Below are positions 41,901-50,454 of a stretch of DNA of 64,000 nucleotides, in pieces. The DNA comes from JAQIBY01 sp963676165. GTDB lineage: Bacteria; Bacteroidota; Bacteroidia; Bacteroidales; ML635J-15. Position 1 is the stretch's first letter, and every line of letters starts with the position of its first letter. The notes under the pieces are model-generated. The model saw only the letters and a list, made by a program, of their open reading frames with translations. It was not told the DNA's origin and did no database searches. The translations under genes were made by a program, and so were the position numbers. Where the stretch lies: the NCBI GenBank assembly GCA_963676165.1, contig OY781043.1:2232001-2296000 (forward strand), given 5' to 3'.

Positions 41901-43653
41901 CATCCAAGACCTCTGGAACTGAAAAATATGCCATAACATCAATACTACTAACAAGATCCTCATCTGAAGATGTAAACGATGGAACATTCACACGATATTT
42001 AGCAGCAGGTAATACAATGGAATAATATCCGCTTGCATCAGTACTAACAGTTTGATCAAAACAATAGGAATCATCCATACTGTAGAATCGAATATCACCC
42101 TGTCCGATAGGTGTATTACAACTAGCTGACAAATAGCCATGAACGAAAAAGACAGTCGTATCGTTAAAGTCAACACCTGTAACATCATCTGAAACAATCA
42201 CGTCAACAACATTAGGTTCAAATAAGTGATCACCAAAAGCTGGTGCAATTTCATAAGTTCCTCCACTAGGCACAGTAACAACATAATTTCCGTCAGTATC
42301 AGTTACAACAGCAGTTGTATCATTGTCCACAAGGATATTTACTCCTGCAATAGGACAAGATTCTAACATAATATTTCCTGAAATTGCAAAAGATGACAAA
42401 TCATTAAAATCAGCAGTGGCAGTATTTGCTGATGTATTGAGAGTTACTACCATATTTTCAGGATCAAAAGTTCTATCTTGGTAAATTGGAGTTACTTGAA
42501 AATCAGCTTCTGTATAATAATAAATCTGATTGATTTCATAATATCCATCCGCATTAGTTACTGCAGTGTAAGTTGTCGTAGTATCTGTCGGAAGAGCATT
42601 TCCAACAAGCTGAACCTGCACTTCAACACCAGGAACAGGAACCTGATTTGGTAGTGGAGTTCGAACATATCCACTGATTTGACCATTCGGAAGCGTTTTA
42701 CCACTTGCATACGCAACAACATCAGAAACTCCAACAGGTTTAACCTGCAATCTGTATTGATATGTATATCCAGGAATCAGCTCATGTTCCGACCCATTAT
42801 CAGTTTTAGAATTATAAATATTATCTTCTCTTTCCCAAAGAAATTCCCATATACCAGTTTCATTATTAAACCAATCAAGATAAAATCCAGAAGCCTGATA
42901 CGTATTTCCTGTATTATTCCAAGTAAGTGAAATTGTATTGTCCAAATCTGTTGTCCCTTGCATATTCGGATCAAAGGTTGACCCCTGATTTGTGGTTGAA
43001 TATTGGTAATTATCATTCACGCGAGCTTTCACTCGGTAATCACCAGAAGTACCTGCTGCCAAACTCGAATGCATGTAGGAATTTGTACCTGCAGGTAAGT
43101 TTCCACTTACAGTTTGTCCATTTTTCTGAATGGAATAAGCATGACTATCAAACATTTCATTACTATCCCATGTCACTTTAACCTTTGTCATATACAAAGC
43201 GTCGGATGCTTGTACATTAGAAACATTCGTATATGGCAGGAGTGTCTGTGATGCAACTAAATCATCACCCCAATAACCAAAGGTAAAAGCATCATGATGA
43301 TAAATCTTAGCAGTAATATTTACAGTTGTTCCAGGATTCAGATGAGAGCAATCTATCGCCTTGTTCTCAACCCGAATAGTTTGATAACCTAATGCCATTC
43401 CATTCATCTGATCGCTATCATAAAACGCGCCATTCACATACCAATCAATTCGGCTCCAACCACCTCCAATCCAATAGCATGCATTATAGCTCTCACACAA
43501 GTCAACCACAACTTTATTATGATATCTTGTGGAGCTCAAAGTCAAAGTATGAGCCTTAACCTGAACGGAAGCAAAGCTCATCAAAACAAATAAGAATGAG
43601 ACAATTAGATTGTTGCGCTTTGCAATGTTTACTTTCTTTCCTACTTTTTTCAT
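38935..43653 (-). CDS. Giant secreted protein with carboxypeptidase-like and InlB-type repeats, T9SS sorted
   Basis: The 1572-aa protein has a signal peptide (cleavage near VKAH, residue 34). A fibronectin-like region lies at about 150-330. Three carboxypeptidase-regulatory-like beta-sandwich repeats (QISGYVRTPLPNQVPVPGVEV; FAISGNIMLESCPIAGVNI; FFVHGYLSASCNTPIGQG) fill about 330-600. A large central region (about 650-1130) is unassigned; it contains PQIPFHILHNPPGDASYSF, a Gly/Ala-rich amphipathic stretch (GVAVDAGLAVGGAGVFGG) and SGQSSCPWEEGT. Four divergent InlB B-type repeats (GSGYVFDHWVLG; YNAFVQWNVNG; GYAFDHWEING; GYVFDKWIING) follow. The C-terminus is a T9SS domain (CSLFPNPSEGIVEILS ... 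KSGIYLVQIK). Surface binding is likely; the central domain could be membrane-active or catalytic, but I cannot tell. Confidence 0.88.
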   Translation of the reverse strand: MKKVGKKVNIAKRNNLIVSFLFVLMSFASVQVKAHTLTLSSTRYHNKVVVDLCESYNACYWIGGGWSRIDWYVNGAFYDSDQMNGMALGYQTIRVENKAIDCSHLNPGTTVNITAKIYHHDAFTFGYWGDDLVASQTLLPYTNVSNVQASDALYMTKVKVTWDSNEMFDSHAYSIQKNGQTVSGNLPAGTNSYMHSSLAAGTSGDYRVKARVNDNYQYSTTNQGSTFDPNMQGTTDLDNTISLTWNNTGNTYQASGFYLDWFNNETGIWEFLWEREDNIYNSKTDNGSEHELIPGYTYQYRLQVKPVGVSDVVAYASGKTLPNGQISGYVRTPLPNQVPVPGVEVQVQLVGNALPTDTTTTYTAVTNADGYYEINQIYYYTEADFQVTPIYQDRTFDPENMVVTLNTSANTATADFNDLSSFAISGNIMLESCPIAGVNILVDNDTTAVVTDTDGNYVVTVPSGGTYEIAPAFGDHLFEPNVVDVIVSDDVTGVDFNDTTVFFVHGYLSASCNTPIGQGDIRFYSMDDSYCFDQTVSTDASGYYSIVLPAAKYRVNVPSFTSSDEDLVSSIDVMAYFSVPEVLDVTHADTINFHNDTTEFNLTYRLDPTLAMGGLSYVQTCSGEPVSLVRQYEPSIIEFTANEEFNGYFCPASDGYIIIRENVSSIGMGENVDTLFYEMGETIEYELIPGTPNLIADQDYLKYFEAVLVRDGQTDTIYKDVVVLGHNPREQNYTTVTPQIPFHILHNPPGDASYSFLQENQSVSSSFTQSFLQEGSVDTYVRAQLGSALSIGFAIGVDASIDIETQLDITTSLGTGSSGLTEWASMVTTTMSEEYQTSGNINITGNSGDVYIGGAMNMLYGVTDVLEYNFNTCEFEQAQTLFMQPQGIETTFMYTESHVLDVVIPELQNITDYYTSINEVDSAAYFENQLSVWQQFVERNHETIENSPEVENISFSGGVGYTNTLETTNSSSTSFDFNIYVDYGVAVDAGLAVGGAGVFGGVAVHGRSTWGSVVATETTNTTTVGYYLGDDDENDDYSVQVLEDQVYGVPAFRLVSGQSSCPWEEGTVPREGVQLSTDVTYQSVEENESAVFVLHLANTSQTDEEMTYDLIFDHTSNPNGAEVSIGGSPVVGDVPYPYTIPAWGSVDVTITIDRGPTAFDYNGLKFILKSQCDDDISDETFLNVHYYKEYDLTVAVDGVGTTNLEQGVHTYIEESNVNLYASAGSGYVFDHWVLGEDIFETAALAVVMDSDKAVTAYFVETTESQYNVSVSLVGNGTTNPPPGDYIFNEGTELNVIANPDLYNAFVQWNVNGEVLTDAISSITITEDMEIEAEFIVTHQFDISTTEGGSTNPEAGYYAFNHGQEISLFASPELGYAFDHWEINGVDYFTQYITVIIDEAVSATAYFVETTQEQHSLDISSFTEGGHTIPPTGTYLYVDGDQVDMTAVPDEGYVFDKWIINGIESTNNPVNMTITGDMTVSAYFAEDLVAVDGVNYETHCSLFPNPSEGIVEILSNEPIRSIKVLSIAGKILSCHDGNNAKRQNLNLEAYKSGIYLVQIKTDHGVETMKLQLF

Positions 43654-43676
43654 ATTGGCAAATTTTGATTTTGCAT

Positions 43677-43684
43677 CAAAGTTA
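43677..43684 (-). promoter_or_regulatory. -7 element TAACTTTG of the giant T9SS gene
   Basis: Perfect TAnnTTTG on the minus strand, 24 bp before the ATG at 43653. Confidence 0.55.
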
Positions 43685-43916
43685 CCAGCAGATTGTATGA
43701 ATATGGAAAAATCTGGTTAGCGGCAAGTTATCCGTGAGGATAACAAAAGGTTAACATTATCTCTAAAGTAAACTATTTAACGTGAATTCGACGTAAGAAA
43801 CCTAAAACAGAAAGTCATTTTGATGTCAGATTTAGCCTAATAAAATACGAAGTAGTAACGGGTTACTTCAAGGATTTTTTAGGCAAAAGATGGTATTAAA
43901 ATGGCTTTCCTTTACA

Positions 43917-44019
43917 GGCTTCAAATATTTCCCCATATTCGTTCATGAAATTTTCTCAAATTATCCCGATAGTCTTTCAAAAATTTCATTTGAATATGAA
44001 AAAATCTTTTGAAGCTGCC
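43917..44019. other. Long imperfect inverted repeat
   Basis: The left arm at 43917-43954 and the right arm at 43979-44019 both read GGC..TTCAAA..ATTTT..CATATTC..ATGAAATTTT from the outside in, with a ~24-base loop. It lies in the gene-free stretch 43654-44063. Confidence 0.55.
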
Positions 44020-44050
44020 TGCCAGCCGGTTTACTTTTTAGACGGCAGGC
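44017..44050 (-). terminator. Terminator-like hairpin after the response regulator
   Basis: GCCTGCC / GGCAGGC, 20-base loop, 13 bp past the stop codon of the minus-strand response-regulator gene. The T-rich run beyond it is interrupted, so efficiency is doubtful; it partly overlaps the right arm of the long inverted repeat. Confidence 0.4.
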
Positions 44051-44063
44051 TGGTTTGGATTTC

Positions 44064-44939
44064 TTAGATCGAACTCACGTTATTTAAGTAAGTATAAAGA
44101 TTCTCTTTTTCGTCAAGCAAGAGTTTCTTTCTTAAACGACTTCTGGAAACTTTTACAGATCCAGGCTCGCGAAATGTAAGATCAGCAATTTCTTTTGTCT
44201 GCAAACCTTGTTTTATGAGATAACAAAGCTGGATTTCCCTTGCAGTCAGTTTATCATGACTCTTCAACAAACACTCAACAAATTGTTTGTTGGGAAATAG
44301 ATTTCTATCCAACAGTGATTTTGCTCTCTGATTGATTGTTCGAAGTGCTGATATAACCGACTCAACATCATCATCAAAACAATCTCCTACTTTTATTTCT
44401 TCAAGTTTTTGAGCAAGCAAAGTTAAAGTATGATAGTAAAAGGTCAACACATCACTAGTATCCTGATTTGCATCGTTTAGATACTGAACCATATCATTTA
44501 ATTTGGCATTTTCTGCCGCAAGAATAATATCAGCTTGCGATTTTATTGTTTTTACGTATTCTGCCTGTTTAAGGTGGGAATTAACTCTTGCCAGAAACTC
44601 CGTTTTATCCAATGGTTTTCTTAAAAAATCAGATGCTCCAGCCTCCAAAGCAAACCTCAAATCATCCGGAGTTATTCGGATACCCGTTGCTATAATTATT
44701 GGAATATCCTTTGTTTCTTTCTTATTCTTCAATTGACGAGTTGCCTCAACCCCACTAATACCTGGCATCTCCCAATCCATAACAATCACATCAGGTAATT
44801 CTTTTGTTGCGATCTCAATACCAATTTCACCATTCGGAGCAGATAATAAAGCGTATGGAATTGAGTCTTCAATAATATATTGCATTGCAGTCTGCAAATA
44901 CTCTTTTTTATCATCAACAATCAATATTTTTTTACTCAT
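44064..44939 (-). CDS. Response regulator with C-terminal LuxR-like HTH
   Basis: Residues 1-125 of this 291-aa protein are a receiver domain: DD at 9-10, phosphoacceptor Asp55 in VIVMDWEMPG, Thr at about 85 (IIIATG), Lys in FLRKPLD. A helical linker (about 130-215) follows. The C-terminal helix-turn-helix (about 225-275; TAREIQLCYLIKQGLQTKEIADLTFREPGSVKVSRSRLRKKL) is of the LuxR/GerE-like type frequent in Bacteroidota. It lies 4 bp after the kinase gene, so the pair is one operon and presumably one two-component system. Targets are unknown; neighbouring T9SS genes are candidates. Confidence 0.92.
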   Translation of the reverse strand: MSKKILIVDDKKEYLQTAMQYIIEDSIPYALLSAPNGEIGIEIATKELPDVIVMDWEMPGISGVEATRQLKNKKETKDIPIIIATGIRITPDDLRFALEAGASDFLRKPLDKTEFLARVNSHLKQAEYVKTIKSQADIILAAENAKLNDMVQYLNDANQDTSDVLTFYYHTLTLLAQKLEEIKVGDCFDDDVESVISALRTINQRAKSLLDRNLFPNKQFVECLLKSHDKLTAREIQLCYLIKQGLQTKEIADLTFREPGSVKVSRSRLRKKLLLDEKENLYTYLNNVSSI

Positions 44940-44943
44940 AGCA

Positions 44944-46419
44944 TTATTCGCTTATACACAATTTAATTAACTCATGAAACACTTTTTCATTTCCGGCATA
45001 CACAGCATCAGTTATTCGCTTACACCACAAATTCACACCAGGATTTTCATTGCGCTCAACTTTTTTCAGAACATGAATAATTTCACTCAACTTATAAACA
45101 GGTATAACAGCCAGCTTACGACATATTTCTGACAAATCATCCTTTTCTTTTTGTGTCAATTCAACTTGTAAAGGGCTGGCAGTTAAATCCTCATGAACAT
45201 CAACACTAGAAAATTCGGGAAGCAGAACCGTGAACATACTTCCTTTTCCAATTTGAGACATTACTTGAATCGATCCATAATGAGCATCTACAACTAGTTT
45301 ACAAAAGGCCAATCCTAATCCTGTTGAAAATGTACTTTTTGATTTTTCTTGTTTAATGAAATAAAATTTCTCAAAAATGTGAGGTTGATGTTCATCCGCA
45401 ATTCCCCTACCATTATCAACAACAGAAAATTCACAATGAGAACCTTTTCCATCTATAAAGATTTCAATCACTGCATTCGTCGGAGAATACTTAATCCCAT
45501 TTGTCAGCAAATTAATCAGCACCCTCACTACCAACTCCTTGTCACAACTCAAAAAGCCGCTTTGTCTAAAGTGAGATTGAATAGAAATCTGTTTCTCATC
45601 TGCCAAAACCTGAACCGCATCCATTGCAGCAACAACAACTTCCTTGACCGACACTCTCTCTTTCTTTAATATTAAGTTTGGCTCTTCAAGTCGATCAATA
45701 TCAAGAATCTTTTCCAATTGTCGATTCACGTTGAATGCTTGTCGCTCTATTTTTTGCGATGTAACACTTTGGCTTCCTGTAGATAAATTCATTATCGTGT
45801 TTATCGGAACTCGTAAATCATGAATTACATGTCTGGTCATTTTTTGTTTGTAATCACTCAATTCCTCAACTTTCAATTTCGATTCCTGTAACTGAGTTAA
45901 CAATCGTTTAATCAGCGATTCAAAAACAATAGAAAAAATACCAATTCCTCCCAAACAAAGCACAACAATGGGAAGGATATCCAGCATGATTACATCATTA
46001 TGAATGAAAGCACTAGACACAACTATTACAATGGATGAAGCAATAATTATGATAGAAAACAACCTATTAGTCGTCAGAGGAATAACAAACATGAGAATCA
46101 ATAAAATCGCAATTGTTTCCTCGTGAAAATGTTCATTAGAAATATGTGAGGGCAAAATAATTCCAGGATATAACAAATCTGCAACAACAAGAGTTCCTAA
46201 AATCATCATTGCCGGCTGCATTTTTAGTTTCTTAAAAATAAACAGCGTGTAGGTTATCAGAAAGACACTAATAATAAAAACGTCCTCTAAAAATAAGTTT
46301 GTAATGCCCATTGAATAATAATCAAGCATCCCCATAACATACCCTAAAGTATAGCAAATAAAAGATACATGAGTTGTAACATAAAGTATTTTCTGATATG
46401 ATTTCGTATTTTCTGACAT
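44944..46419 (-). CDS. Membrane sensor histidine kinase
   Basis: The 491-aa kinase has six or so membrane helices in the first 175 residues with short loops and no large periplasmic domain, so it probably senses something in or at the membrane. A short coiled coil leads to the phosphoacceptor His200 in HVIHDLRVPI. The ATPase domain has NLLTNGIKYSP (N box), DNGRGIADEHQPHIFEKFYF and GLGLAFCKL. About 80 residues after the kinase core (from SSVDVHEDL) form a helical C-terminal extension of unknown role. It precedes the response regulator by 4 bp. Confidence 0.92.
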   Translation of the reverse strand: MSENTKSYQKILYVTTHVSFICYTLGYVMGMLDYYSMGITNLFLEDVFIISVFLITYTLFIFKKLKMQPAMMILGTLVVADLLYPGIILPSHISNEHFHEETIAILLILMFVIPLTTNRLFSIIIIASSIVIVVSSAFIHNDVIMLDILPIVVLCLGGIGIFSIVFESLIKRLLTQLQESKLKVEELSDYKQKMTRHVIHDLRVPINTIMNLSTGSQSVTSQKIERQAFNVNRQLEKILDIDRLEEPNLILKKERVSVKEVVVAAMDAVQVLADEKQISIQSHFRQSGFLSCDKELVVRVLINLLTNGIKYSPTNAVIEIFIDGKGSHCEFSVVDNGRGIADEHQPHIFEKFYFIKQEKSKSTFSTGLGLAFCKLVVDAHYGSIQVMSQIGKGSMFTVLLPEFSSVDVHEDLTASPLQVELTQKEKDDLSEICRKLAVIPVYKLSEIIHVLKKVERNENPGVNLWCKRITDAVYAGNEKVFHELIKLCISE

Positions 46420-46441
46420 TCAATCATTACATTCCCACTAA

Positions 46442-46449
46442 CAAAAATA
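46442..46449 (-). promoter_or_regulatory. -7 element TATTTTTG of the kinase/regulator operon
   Basis: Perfect TAnnTTTG on the minus strand, 23 bp before the ATG at 46419. Confidence 0.5.
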
Positions 46450-46612
46450 AAAATTTGACAGAACATATTACAAAAGAATGATTCTAAAAAAGCATAATTT
46501 AGTGTTCAATTCATATAAAGGAAACATTGAATTAATACACAAACCTCTGAAAAGAAACAAATTACAAACAGAACGACGACTATTCCAATCTGATTTTCAA
46601 GTGCTTAAAAAG

Positions 46613-46639
46613 TTTACATTAAGGTAACATTGCATGTTA
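46613..46639 (+). promoter_or_regulatory. Possible PhoB-box-like site upstream of the porin gene
   Basis: TTTACATT and GTAACATT share ACATT at 46616-46620 and 46627-46631, an 11-bp period as in Pho boxes. The second copy is also half of a perfect palindrome TAACAT-TGC-ATGTTA (46625-46639). It lies 48-74 bp before the start at 46687. Confidence 0.4.
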
Positions 46640-46686
46640 AGTTAATATGAATAATCTTTCTATTTTCGCTGCCATTAAACTAAAAA

Positions 46687-47751
46687 ATGGCTAATAGAAT
46701 GAAACCACAACTGACTGCATTGATTCTTTTCCTTTTTTTGAGTCTCTCTCTTTCTGCACAAGATGAATTTTCAGGGGAATGGTACATCGGATTTCAACAT
46801 CAAGAAGAAGCAGATTACAACCAATTCCAACTTAAAAGAGCATACATCACTTACAAAAAACAAATAACACCCTGGCTTAAAGGAAGAATAACACCAGATA
46901 TCACTATTGACACCGAAGGTGATGGCATGGGCGATGTCGAATTAAGAATGAAGTATCTTTACGTTCAATTTGATGTGCCTGATTTTTGGATTTTTACAGA
47001 CAATAATTTCAAAACCGGGCTTGTTGCTCGTCCATGGATAGACTACGAACAAGACATTATACAATACCGCGCCCAAGGACAAATGTACTTGGAAAGAACC
47101 AAAGTTGTTCCTTCTACCGATTACGGGATAAGCTATAGCTCAAACATAGGTGGGAAATATGAAAATCAAGATTTCGAATCTGCTTGTCCCGGGAAATATG
47201 CCAACATCAGTGTTGGAATATACAATGGAGGTGGATATCATTCCCTTGAGGAAAATAAAAACAAAACGCTTGAGTGGAGAAGTAGCGTTCGCCCTCTTCA
47301 TGATTTGTTACCTGGCTTACTCCTAACCTATCACGGTGCATACGGAGCGGGTAACAGCACTCGAAACAATCTTTTTTATTACAATGGATATCACATTGGC
47401 TATGAGCACAAATGGTTCATTTTGTCAGGACAGTATTATAAAGGATTAGGAAATTACACTGACAAATTCATCAACAGCATTGATTTAACTCCGTCAGAAC
47501 ATGAAGGTTATTCCTTATTTGCTGAACTCCGACATATGGAAAGTGGACTGTCTGTTTGGGCACGTTACGACTCCCAGTTCAGAAGACAAAAAGCTCCGGA
47601 AATATCCTATACCGAAGACAGACTTATTCTCGCTGCTGCATGGAGATTCTACAACAAAAACCGACTGATTATTAGCCGTGACTATTTTGAAGATGGCTAT
47701 TTTGATCAACCAGAAACCATCTGGGAAGCAACACTTGACATCCGATTCTAG
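46687..47751 (+). CDS. Outer-membrane porin-like protein (phosphate-selective porin O/P type)
   Basis: The 354-aa protein has a signal peptide ending LSLSAQ (a second in-frame ATG four codons in is equally plausible). The mature part alternates polar and aromatic residues in ~10-residue strands, as in beta-barrels: FQLKRAYITYKKQITPWLKGRITPDIT, VELRMKYLYVQFD, HIGYEHKWFILSGQYYKGLG, GLSVWARYDSQF. It ends WEATLDIRF with the terminal Phe typical of outer-membrane barrels. The opening strands resemble the OprP/OprO family. The possible Pho-type site upstream fits phosphate control, but substrate is inference. Confidence 0.82.
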   Translation: MANRMKPQLTALILFLFLSLSLSAQDEFSGEWYIGFQHQEEADYNQFQLKRAYITYKKQITPWLKGRITPDITIDTEGDGMGDVELRMKYLYVQFDVPDFWIFTDNNFKTGLVARPWIDYEQDIIQYRAQGQMYLERTKVVPSTDYGISYSSNIGGKYENQDFESACPGKYANISVGIYNGGGYHSLEENKNKTLEWRSSVRPLHDLLPGLLLTYHGAYGAGNSTRNNLFYYNGYHIGYEHKWFILSGQYYKGLGNYTDKFINSIDLTPSEHEGYSLFAELRHMESGLSVWARYDSQFRRQKAPEISYTEDRLILAAAWRFYNKNRLIISRDYFEDGYFDQPETIWEATLDIRF

Positions 47752-47842
47752 TTGTTTACACTTTTCAGAACAGCAATTAATTAGAATTGACATGCTAATA
47801 TTTTCGATTCAGAAGATTTCATCGTAAATTTGTCAAAAAAGC

Positions 47843-48949
47843 ATGCAACAATCTTGGATTTCCTACTTCTCAAATTTAGTTAAAGCGCATGGAGGAATTA
47901 ATTTAGCTCAAGGAATACCCGGCTTTCAACCTCCAACATCATTATTGGAATGTCTTAAAAACAGAAGTTATGACCCTGTTCATCAATATGCACCTGGATT
48001 AGGAAATCAAAGACTTAGAGATCATATTGCAAAGGAATACGAGCACACAATTACAGATGATTTTAAGTTTATGATTACCCTTGGGGGCACAGAGGCAATT
48101 CAATTGCTTTATCTTTATTTACATCACAAACTCAAAGGACTGAAAGCTGCTGCCTTTTCACCAGTTTATGAATCGTACCAACACCTCCCACGCATTTACT
48201 CTGATGAATTTCGAGCATTACCCATAGAAAGCGACAATTTAAATGATAAACTTTCAACCTTTTTCCAAACATACAATCCGGATGTTTTCTTCGTAAATTC
48301 TCCTGGAAATCCTTATGGTAAAACATTGAATCAATCACAGTTTGATCATCTATTGGAACTTTGCAACAAACATACATGCTACTTAATCATTGACGCAGTG
48401 TATGACAACTTCTATTTTGGAAATAAGAAACCATATTATCCTTTAGATAAGATGTCGGAACAAGTATTCTACGTCAACAGTTTTTCGAAACGTTTTAGTA
48501 TCACCGGATGGAGATTGGGATACTTTTATGCTCATAATTCACACTTTGATGCAATAAGCGATATTCATGATTATACCGGTCTTAGTTGCCCTTCCATTTT
48601 ACAAGAAAGTTTGGCTGATTTTCTAGACACAGACGATGCACCACAAGCATACATAAACAGAACCCGTGATTTACTCAAAAGCAACTTTCAAGCAAGCATA
48701 AAGCAACTTAAGCAGCATGGATTTAAGATACCAGAAACGCATGGAGGATACTTTATTTGGGCAAAATTGCCAGAACAAATATCTGACAGCATAGCATTTT
48801 CAAAACAACTCTATGCTGACAAAAAAACAGCCATCATTCCGGGGTCGCATTTTGGAGCAAATTACCATGCATATGTAAGAATCAATATCGCACATGAACA
48901 AAAGAAACTATCTTCAGGAATAAGGAACCTCTGCTCACAACTTTCTTGA
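47843..48949 (+). CDS. Class I/II PLP-dependent aminotransferase
   Basis: The 368-aa fold-type I enzyme has the cofactor Lys216 in NSFSKRFSITGWRLGY, Asn156 in NSPGNPYGK, Asp184 and Tyr187 in IIDAVYDNFYF, and Arg224. The N-terminal INLAQGIPGFQPP resembles the kynurenine/methionine aminotransferase group (YbdL-like), which acts on methionine or aromatic amino acids. Substrate is not certain. It stands 91 bp after the porin gene and 58 bp before yicC, without a visible terminator. Confidence 0.92.
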   Translation: MQQSWISYFSNLVKAHGGINLAQGIPGFQPPTSLLECLKNRSYDPVHQYAPGLGNQRLRDHIAKEYEHTITDDFKFMITLGGTEAIQLLYLYLHHKLKGLKAAAFSPVYESYQHLPRIYSDEFRALPIESDNLNDKLSTFFQTYNPDVFFVNSPGNPYGKTLNQSQFDHLLELCNKHTCYLIIDAVYDNFYFGNKKPYYPLDKMSEQVFYVNSFSKRFSITGWRLGYFYAHNSHFDAISDIHDYTGLSCPSILQESLADFLDTDDAPQAYINRTRDLLKSNFQASIKQLKQHGFKIPETHGGYFIWAKLPEQISDSIAFSKQLYADKKTAIIPGSHFGANYHAYVRINIAHEQKKLSSGIRNLCSQLS

Positions 48950-48984
48950 TGTAACACAAGGCTTGTTGTTTATCAGGAAACTAT

Positions 48985-48992
48985 TAACTTTG
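48985..48992 (+). promoter_or_regulatory. -7 promoter element TAACTTTG of yicC-gmk
   Basis: Exact TAnnTTTG, 15 bp before the ATG at 49008; a TTG lies about 16 bp upstream. Confidence 0.55.
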
Positions 48993-49007
48993 CGACAAAA
49001 TTTGACT

Positions 49008-49883
49008 ATGACACAATCAATGACCGGCTATCACAAACTCAGTTTTGACTATGCCGAAAAAACAATACACATTGAGATTAAAACCCTCAACTCCAAACAC
49101 TTGGACATTAACACCAGAGTTCCATCCATTTACAAAGAGAAAGAACTTGCAATTAGAGAACTGATTCACAAATATTTAATTCGCGGTAAAGTTGAATTCA
49201 GCATATTTGTTGATATGTGTGGCAGCACTCAAGCATCAACAATTAACCAGGATTTGTTTCTATCGTATTACAAACAACTTCAAGACATTGCTAAAAAAAC
49301 GGATTTGGATTTAAAACATGATGCATTTTCTGTCATCAGTCGTTTCCCAGATATTATGCGTCAGGAAAGACAAGAAATTGAAGACGATGAGTGGAATACC
49401 ATTTTGAGTCAAACCAAAGCATGTATCGATCAAGTTGTTCAATACCGGATAGACGAAGGAGTCTCACTAAAAAAAGACGTTTTACAATCTGTCAATCACA
49501 TTATTGAACTTGTTGAAAAAGTTGAACCGTTTGAAAAAAGCCGTATCCAGGAAGTCAAGACTCGTTTAATGAATAATCTTGAAAAACTTGCTGACACTCC
49601 GGAAATTGATGCCAATCGCTTTGAACAAGAGTTGATTTATTATCTGGAGAAACTGGACATCAATGAGGAAAAAGTCCGTTTAAGAAATCACTGTGCTTAT
49701 TTCCAGGACACAATTAAATTAGACATTCCGGTTGGCAAAAAATTAGGTTTCATCGCTCAGGAAATGGGAAGAGAAATCAACACTATGGGTGCCAAAGCAA
49801 ACCAGGTAGACATACAAAAGATTGTTGTGGAGATGAAAGATGAACTCGAAAAAGTCAAGGAGCAGCTCTTAAACATTTTGTAG
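49008..49883 (+). CDS. YicC-family endoribonuclease
   Basis: The start is MTQSMTGY, the conserved family start; 15 upstream codons in frame overlap the promoter. The 291-aa protein shows the two family parts: N-terminal YicC-like (MTQSMTGYHKLSFDYAEKTIHIEIKTLNSKHLDI) and C-terminal DUF1732 (ITGKKLGFIAQEMGREINTMGAKA-type motif, here VGKKLGFIAQEMGREINT). E. coli YicC cleaves RNA and participates in sRNA turnover. The guanylate kinase gene begins one base after its stop, a linkage conserved in many bacteria. Confidence 0.93.
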   Translation: MTQSMTGYHKLSFDYAEKTIHIEIKTLNSKHLDINTRVPSIYKEKELAIRELIHKYLIRGKVEFSIFVDMCGSTQASTINQDLFLSYYKQLQDIAKKTDLDLKHDAFSVISRFPDIMRQERQEIEDDEWNTILSQTKACIDQVVQYRIDEGVSLKKDVLQSVNHIIELVEKVEPFEKSRIQEVKTRLMNNLEKLADTPEIDANRFEQELIYYLEKLDINEEKVRLRNHCAYFQDTIKLDIPVGKKLGFIAQEMGREINTMGAKANQVDIQKIVVEMKDELEKVKEQLLNIL

Positions 49884-49884
49884 T

Positions 49885-50454
49885 ATGTCAAAAGGAAAAC
49901 TCATCATTGTATCTGCCCCTTCAGGTTCAGGAAAAACAACCATCATTCACCATTTAATGGAACAGGATCTGAATTTGCATTTTTCAGTATCTGCAACCAA
50001 CCGTCCTGCACGAAAACATGAAAAACATGGTATTGATTACCACTTTTTAAGCACAGAAGAATTCAATCAACATATTGATAATGATGAATTTCTGGAATGG
50101 GAAGAAGTTTACGAAGGTCGATTCTACGGAAGTTTGAAACGTGTTATTAATGAGCTTTTAAATGAGGGTAAAAATGTAATTTTTGATGTGGATGTTGTTG
50201 GAGGTCTAAACATTAAGAAATATTATCAAGAAGAAGCACTCGCAATATTTGTTCAACTACCAAGCTTAGAAACATTAGAAATGCGTCTAAGACAGCGAGG
50301 TACAGACAATGAAGAAGACATCATGAATCGTCTCGAAAAAGCTGCCTGGGAAATGAATTTTGCGGAGAAATTTGACAAAGTACTTATCAATGACAAGCTG
50401 GAGAAATGTCTCCAGGATGCCACTGATATTGTATCTGAATTTCTAAAAGCTTAA
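49885..50454 (+). CDS. gmk: Guanylate kinase
   Basis: Gmk phosphorylates GMP to GDP with ATP, an essential step of purine nucleotide metabolism. The 189-aa length is normal. The P-loop is APSGSGKTT (11-19), the GMP-binding region has SATNRPARKHEKHGIDYHF and EWEEVYEGRFYGS, and the lid has RLRQRGTDNEEDIMNRL. Coupled to yicC (1-bp gap). Its last 4 bp overlap the convergent SIMPL gene; no terminator separates them. Confidence 0.97.
   Translation: MSKGKLIIVSAPSGSGKTTIIHHLMEQDLNLHFSVSATNRPARKHEKHGIDYHFLSTEEFNQHIDNDEFLEWEEVYEGRFYGSLKRVINELLNEGKNVIFDVDVVGGLNIKKYYQEEALAIFVQLPSLETLEMRLRQRGTDNEEDIMNRLEKAAWEMNFAEKFDKVLINDKLEKCLQDATDIVSEFLKA

Noticed and set aside
44064..46419. Kinase/regulator pair as a PhoR/PhoB system controlling the porin
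   Set aside because: The regulator has a LuxR-type, not OmpR/PhoB-type, DNA-binding domain; the possible Pho site would need an unlinked PhoB.
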